Origin: Mycobacterium sp. 1164985.4
GTDB taxonomy: Bacteria > Actinomycetota > Actinomycetes > Mycobacteriales > Mycobacteriaceae
Direction of reading: 5' to 3'
DNA length: 64,000 nt
Assembly (NCBI RefSeq): GCF_001668575.1
Contig: NZ_LZMD01000108.1
Span: 57,777 to 121,776, forward strand
The notes beneath the pieces are model-generated. The model saw only the letters and a list, made by a program, of their open reading frames with translations. It was not told where the DNA came from and did no database searches. A program made the translations under genes and the position numbers. Positions 59,698-64,000 of this stretch are shown piece after piece (the first letter of the stretch is position 1; each line of letters begins with the position of its first letter).

Positions 59698-61011
59698 TCA
59701 CCGCTCTTCGCGCAAGCGCTCATCGTCGTCGTTCCCTTCGGGAGTTTCGGTGCGGCTGACCAGAACGGTGCCGATGCGCACGCGTCCGCGGTGGTCCGGT
59801 CCGCCTTCGGCCTGCAGCCGCAACCCGTCCCACGTCACCTCCGCCCCCGGCAACGGGACGCGGCCGAGTTCGAGCGCGACGAGACCGCCGACGGTGTCCA
59901 CGTCGAGGTCGTCGTCGAATTCGATGTCGTAGAGCTCACCGAGATCCTCGATCGGCAGCCGGGCCGAGACGCGATATCGGTTGTCGCCCAGATCTTGTAC
60001 GGGCACCACTTCACCGGCGTCGTATTCGTCGACGATCTCGCCGACGATCTCCTCGAGCACGTCTTCGATGGTGACCAGGCCGGCGATCGCACCGTATTCG
60101 TCGACCAACAGGACCATGTGCACGCGGTCGCGCTGCATTTCGCGCAGCAGCTCGTCGAGCGGTTTGGAGTCCGGCACGAACACCGCGCGACGCATGACGT
60201 CGGAGACCTTGGTACCGCGGCCACCATCGGTGGAGTAATAGGTCCGCTGCACAAGGTCTTTGAGGTAGACGACGCCGACGACGTCGTCGACGTTCTCCCC
60301 GATCACCGGGATCCGGGAGTGCCCGCTGCGCACCGCCAGCGAGGTAGCCTGCCCCGCCGTCTTGTCGTTCTCGATCCACACCATCTCGGTGCGCGGCACC
60401 ATCACCTCACGCGCGGGGGTGTCGCCGAGCTCGAACACCGACTGGATCATCCGACGCTCGTCGTCGGCCACCACACCGCGCTGCTGGGCCAGGTCGACCA
60501 CCTCGCGCAGTTCGATCTCGGAGGCGAACGGTCCGTTGCGAAATCCGCGGCCCGGCGTCAGCGCGTTGCCGATCAACACCAGTAGCCGGCTGATCGGTGT
60601 CAGCAGCACCGAAAGCACCTGCAGCGGAAGAGCGGCCAGCAGCGCAATCGTGTAGGCATGCTGCCTGCCGAGGGTCCGGGGTCCGACGCCGATCACGACG
60701 AAGCTCACCACCACCATGATCGCGGCGGCGACGAACAGACCCCACGTGACACCGAGGTGACCGTCGAGGTAGGCGGCCAGCAGCACCGTCGGCCCGACCT
60801 CGCAGGCGATGCGCAACAGCACGATGAGGTTGATGTAGCGGGGCCGTTCGGCCATCACCCTGGCCAGTCGCACCGCTCCCGGTCGCTCTTCGCGGACGAG
60901 CTCCTCGACGCGCGCCATCGACACCGTGCTCAGCGCAGCGTCGATCGCTGCGAACAGCCCGCCGAAGAACACGAGCACGATCGCGAAGATCAGCTGTCCG
61001 ACGCCGGTCAC
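59698..61011 (-). CDS. HlyC/CorC-type membrane protein with CBS domains
   Basis: This 437-residue protein has an N-terminal DUF21/CNNM membrane domain (four hydrophobic segments, GGLFAAIDAALSTVSMARVE onward), two CBS domains (EVMVPRTEMVWIENDKTA and FVPDSKPLDELLREMQRD), and a C-terminal CorC_HlyC domain (RYRVSARLPIEDLGELYDIE). Family members are linked to Mg2+ or Co2+ export. GTG 61011 overlaps the ybeY stop (GTGA). It corresponds to Rv2366c in length and place. Confidence 0.92.
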   Translation of the reverse strand: MTGVGQLIFAIVLVFFGGLFAAIDAALSTVSMARVEELVREERPGAVRLARVMAERPRYINLIVLLRIACEVGPTVLLAAYLDGHLGVTWGLFVAAAIMVVVSFVVIGVGPRTLGRQHAYTIALLAALPLQVLSVLLTPISRLLVLIGNALTPGRGFRNGPFASEIELREVVDLAQQRGVVADDERRMIQSVFELGDTPAREVMVPRTEMVWIENDKTAGQATSLAVRSGHSRIPVIGENVDDVVGVVYLKDLVQRTYYSTDGGRGTKVSDVMRRAVFVPDSKPLDELLREMQRDRVHMVLLVDEYGAIAGLVTIEDVLEEIVGEIVDEYDAGEVVPVQDLGDNRYRVSARLPIEDLGELYDIEFDDDLDVDTVGGLVALELGRVPLPGAEVTWDGLRLQAEGGPDHRGRVRIGTVLVSRTETPEGNDDDERLREER

Positions 61012-61544
61012 AGCTCGTCGAAGTATCGGGAGTTGTCGAGAAGCCTGCGTTCCTTCTCGGACTGGCGGTCCTGGTGGTACGCCTCGACCTGGTCGGCCAC
61101 CCACTCCTCGAGCAGTTCGCGCTGCAGGGTGAACATCTCTTTTTCCTCTGCGGGCTCGGCATGGTCGTAACCCAGCAGGTGCAGCACGCCGTGCACGGTC
61201 AGCAGCGCCAGCTCCTGGCCCAGCGAGTGGCCGGCCGCGGCGGCCTGGTCGGCGGCGAACTGCGGGCACAGCGCGATGTCACCCAACATGGCCGGGCCCG
61301 GTTCGGGTGCGTCGGGACGACCGCCCGGCTCGAGCTCGTCCATCGGGAAGCTCATCACGTCGGTGGGTCCGGGCAGGTCCATCCACCGCATGTGCAGGTC
61401 GGCCATCGCCGCGGTGTCGAGTAACACCATCGACAGTTCGGCCGCGGGGTTCACCTTCATCTTGCGGATGACGAACCGGGCGACGCTGATCAACTCCTCT
61501 TCGGAGACGTCGATGCCCGACTCGTTGGACACCTCGATGCTCAT
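61008..61544 (-). CDS. ybeY: Endoribonuclease YbeY
   Basis: This 178-residue protein has the metal-binding motif HGVLHLLGYDH (His118, His122, His128) and the family segments TDVMSFPMDE and LGDIALCP. YbeY acts in 16S rRNA 3' end maturation and ribosome quality control. ATG 61544 lies 8 bp after the phoH stop, and the end overlaps the CorC-like gene. It corresponds to Rv2367c. Confidence 0.97.
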   Translation of the reverse strand: MSIEVSNESGIDVSEEELISVARFVIRKMKVNPAAELSMVLLDTAAMADLHMRWMDLPGPTDVMSFPMDELEPGGRPDAPEPGPAMLGDIALCPQFAADQAAAAGHSLGQELALLTVHGVLHLLGYDHAEPAEEKEMFTLQRELLEEWVADQVEAYHQDRQSEKERRLLDNSRYFDEL

Positions 61545-61552
61545 ATCGACCG

Positions 61553-62596
61553 CTACCGTCGGGGCCGGCCGCCGGAGGCGCGTCGCTGTGCCCGGTTCAG
61601 CTGCGTCGGTTCGTCGTGTCTCGCGTACGCGTCGACGATCTCGGACACCAGCCGGTGCCGCACCACGTCGGCGCTGGTGAGCTCGGCGAAGTGGATGTCG
61701 TCGATACCGTCGAGGATCCGCATCGCCGCGTGCAGACCCGACGCGGCGCCGCCCGGCAGGTCGACCTGTGTGATGTCGCCCGTCACAACGATTTTCGAGT
61801 TGAACCCGAGCCGGGTCAAAAACATCTTCATCTGCTCGGCGGTGGTGTTCTGCGCCTCGTCGAGGATGATGAACGCATCAGAGATGGTCCTGCCGCGCAT
61901 GTACGCCAGCGGCGCAACCTCGATGACTCCTGCGCTCATCAGCTTCGGGATCAGCTCGGGATCCATCATGTCGTGCAGCGCGTCGTAAAGCGGGCGCAGG
62001 TACGGGTCGATCTTCTCGCTGAGCGTGCCGGGCAGGAAGCCCAGCCGCTCACCGGCCTCGACGGCCGGACGCGTCAGGATGATGCGCGACACCTGCTTGG
62101 ACTGTAAAGCGTTGACCGCCTTGGCCATCGCCAGATACGTCTTTCCTGTCCCGGCGGGGCCGATGCCGAACACGATGGTGTGCGCGTCGATCGCATCGAC
62201 ATAGCGCTTCTGGTTCAGGGTCTTGGGCCGGATGGTCTTGCCGCGCCGCGACAAGATGTCGAGGGTGAGCACCTCGGCGGGTGACTCGTTGCCCGTTCCG
62301 GTGAGCATCCCGACGCTGTGGCGCACGACGTCGGGGTTCAGCGACTGGCCGTTGGCCACGATCGCGATCAGTTCGGAGATCACCCGTTCGGCCAGCGCGA
62401 CGTCGGCGGGTTCCCCGGAGAGGGTCAGCGCGTTGCCGCGGGCGTGGATGTCGGCCGCCAGGACGCGCTCGAGTGCGCGCAGATTCTCGTCGGCGGAACC
62501 CAGTAGGCCCACGACGAGGTCGGGCGGAACGTTAATGCTGCTGCGTACCGACTCAGAAGACTGATCAGAGTCAGCGGTCGTCTCGCGGGGCGTCAA
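61553..62596 (-). CDS. phoH: PhoH-like ATPase
   Basis: This 347-residue protein has a short N-terminal KH-like region (about 20-85) and a PhoH ATPase domain. Walker A is GPAGTGKTY (146-154), Walker B is FIILDEAQNTT, and the region around VTGDITQVDLPGG is conserved. PhoH proteins are RNA-associated NTPases often encoded before ybeY. The neighbours here (ybeY, CorC-like, era) match Rv2368c-Rv2364c. It is probably the first gene of that operon; the 105-bp gap upstream should hold its promoter. Confidence 0.95.
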   Translation of the reverse strand: MTPRETTADSDQSSESVRSSINVPPDLVVGLLGSADENLRALERVLAADIHARGNALTLSGEPADVALAERVISELIAIVANGQSLNPDVVRHSVGMLTGTGNESPAEVLTLDILSRRGKTIRPKTLNQKRYVDAIDAHTIVFGIGPAGTGKTYLAMAKAVNALQSKQVSRIILTRPAVEAGERLGFLPGTLSEKIDPYLRPLYDALHDMMDPELIPKLMSAGVIEVAPLAYMRGRTISDAFIILDEAQNTTAEQMKMFLTRLGFNSKIVVTGDITQVDLPGGAASGLHAAMRILDGIDDIHFAELTSADVVRHRLVSEIVDAYARHDEPTQLNRAQRRASGGRPRR

Positions 62597-62701
62597 GAGG
62601 GTCCAGTGCCTGCTTTCTGATTCTCGCCTGGGCGTTGCTGATGGGTGTTCACAGTTTACCGCTGGTCAGCGACACCACCCAATGGTCGAGCCCCCCGCCG
62701 G

Positions 62702-63442
62702 TCACGCCCACCGGTCGGTCAGCACGCCCAGCGCCCCGAGCGCGACCGCCGCGGCGGTCGACGTCCGCAGCACCGTGGGCCCCAACCGCACGGCCGTCGC
62801 ACCGGCGCCGGTCAGCGCGGTGAGCTCGTCGTCGGCGATCCCGCCTTCGGGCCCCACCACCAACGTCACCGAACCGGCCCCGGCCACCAACACGTCCGTC
62901 AGCCGCTGTGCCGCCGACTCGTGCAGCACCAGGACCAGCGCCGATCGGTCACCGAGCCGGCCGACCAGTTCCGCCGTCGTCACCGGCCCGCCGACCTCGG
63001 GGACGCGGGCCCGCCGCGACTGCCGAGCCGCCGACCGGGCCACCGCGCTCCAACGCCGGATCCCCTTGTCGACCTTGGCCGGCGTCTCCCACCGCGCCAC
63101 GCAGCGTGCGGCCTGCCACGCCACGAAGCCGTCGGCTCCCGCCTCGGTGGCCAATTCGATCGCGAGTTCCGAGCGGTCCGATTTCGGGAGCGCCTGCACG
63201 ACGGTGACCGCCGGCGACGGGGCGGGGACGAAGCGCCGCTCGAGGACCCGCGCCGTCAACCTGCCCTTGCCGACCTCCTTGACCTCGCACTGCGCCAGCT
63301 CACCGGCGCCGTCGCTGAGCTGCAGGCGCTCACCGGGGCGGATGCGGCGCACATTGGCGGCGTGGAAGCCCTCGTCGCCGTCGACGACCGCGAGCTCGCC
63401 GACCGACGGAAGGGCGTCGACGTAGAACAGCGCGGCGGACAT
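62702..63442 (-). CDS. rsmE: 16S rRNA (uracil-1498-N3)-methyltransferase
   Basis: This 246-residue SPOUT-class methyltransferase has an N-terminal PUA-like domain (HAANVRRIRPGERLQLSDG), QALPKSDRSELAIELATEAG, and the trefoil-knot SAM site LVVGPEGGIADDEL and VRLGPTVLRTSTAA. It methylates U1498 of 16S rRNA using SAM. It lies 33 bp after dnaJ2, and the pair is cotranscribed. It corresponds to Rv2372c. The genes found between rsmE and phoH in M. tuberculosis are absent here. Confidence 0.96.
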   Translation of the reverse strand: MSAALFYVDALPSVGELAVVDGDEGFHAANVRRIRPGERLQLSDGAGELAQCEVKEVGKGRLTARVLERRFVPAPSPAVTVVQALPKSDRSELAIELATEAGADGFVAWQAARCVARWETPAKVDKGIRRWSAVARSAARQSRRARVPEVGGPVTTAELVGRLGDRSALVLVLHESAAQRLTDVLVAGAGSVTLVVGPEGGIADDELTALTGAGATAVRLGPTVLRTSTAAAVALGALGVLTDRWA

Positions 63443-63475
63443 CGAGTTACCGCGGGCGTGAGCGACGCCGGCCCA

Positions 63476-64000
63476 TCAGCGGCCGCTGAACGTCTCGCGC
63501 AGCCGGCTGAAAAGCCCGCCTCCGCCCGAGGAGGACGGCTGCGCGGAGCGCACCTCGGCGACGTCGCGGCCGCGCTTGTCCTTGAGCTTGCGCAGCAGCT
63601 CGATGTCCTCGTTGTCCAGCCGCGTCGGCACCACGACGTCGATGTGGGCATGCAGGTCGCCGCGAACCCCGGAGCGCAGGTGCGGCATGCCGTGCCCGCG
63701 CAGGGACACGATGGCGCCCGGCTGCGTGCCCGACGGGATCGTGATCTCCGTCGGCCCGTCGAGGATCGCGTCGACGGAGACGGTGGTGCCCAGCGCCGCG
63801 TCGACCATCGGCACCGAGATGGTGCAGTGCAGGTCGTCGGCGTCGCGAAGAAAGGTGGCGTGCGGCTGCTCGTGCACCTCGACGTACAGGTCGCCGGCGG
63901 GTCCGCCGCCGGGGCCGACCTCGCCCTGCGCGGCCAACCGCACCCGCATCCCGTCGCCGACACCGGCCGGGATCTTCACGCTGATCTCGCGGCGGGCGCG
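63476..64000 (-). CDS. dnaJ2: Chaperone DnaJ2, C-terminal part (partial)
   Basis: The 174 codons in the window cover the C-terminal substrate-binding domains of a type I DnaJ: VKIPAGVGDGMRVRLAAQGE, GDLYVEVHEQPHATFLRD, TVSVDAILDGPTEITIPSGT and GVRGDLHAHIDVVVPT. The tail has a Gly-Ser linker and LFSRLRETFSGR. The J-domain and zinc fingers lie beyond the right edge. It is a co-chaperone of DnaK. It precedes rsmE by 33 bp, as in Rv2373c-Rv2372c. Confidence 0.93.
   Translation of the reverse strand, partial: RARREISVKIPAGVGDGMRVRLAAQGEVGPGGGPAGDLYVEVHEQPHATFLRDADDLHCTISVPMVDAALGTTVSVDAILDGPTEITIPSGTQPGAIVSLRGHGMPHLRSGVRGDLHAHIDVVVPTRLDNEDIELLRKLKDKRGRDVAEVRSAQPSSSGGGGLFSRLRETFSGR

Overview
The window is high-GC actinobacterial DNA and almost certainly comes from a mycobacterium of the fast-growing (Mycolicibacterium) type. 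Three things point there: a complete yrbE/mce operon, a mycofactocin-type SDR and F420-type luciferase-like oxidoreductase, and a right half whose gene order matches Mycobacterium tuberculosis Rv2342-Rv2345 and Rv2357c-Rv2373c (dnaG, dgt, glyS, smtB, zur, uppS, recO, amiA2, era, ybeY, phoH, rsmE, dnaJ2). The left edge holds the counterparts of Rv2326c (ECF-type ABC transporter) and Rv2327 (MarR regulator).

Region 1 (1-2.9 kb): an ABC/ECF transporter gene running off the left edge, a divergent MarR regulator with a clear promoter and operator, and an MFS exporter.

Region 2 (2.9-41.7 kb): a large accessory lipid-catabolism locus with about 30 genes in back-to-back transcription units. It holds two acyl-CoA synthetases, a fused double acyl-CoA dehydrogenase and a split pair that looks like its two halves, two crotonases, a double-hotdog dehydratase, a thiolase-fold aldolase-like protein with a divergent DUF35 partner, an ACAD10/11-like kinase, an aldehyde dehydrogenase, a class III CoA transferase, a TesB thioesterase, two P450s, an AveC-like membrane protein, two FadR-type regulators (one a tandem fusion), and a full Mce operon (yrbEA, yrbEB, mceA-F, mas) led by an acyl-CoA dehydrogenase. 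Six promoter regions of this locus share a 17-bp motif (consensus AGCTTAATCAGTATACT), so import and breakdown of one hydrophobic substrate are probably co-regulated. The substrate is unknown; the enzyme set resembles that used for steroid side-chain removal. mceF carries an apparent one-base deletion.

Region 3 (41.7-46.5 kb): a VIT-family metal transporter, a large acyl-CoA oxidase-like protein, a secreted protein with Pro-Thr tripeptide repeats, tRNA-Asn, and two small proteins.

Region 4 (46.6-64 kb): conserved housekeeping genes for replication priming, dNTP hydrolysis, glycyl-tRNA synthesis, zinc homeostasis (smtB-zur), decaprenyl phosphate synthesis, recombination repair, ribosome maturation and protein folding. 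The last block (era to dnaJ2) is one tightly packed minus-strand operon that runs off the right edge.
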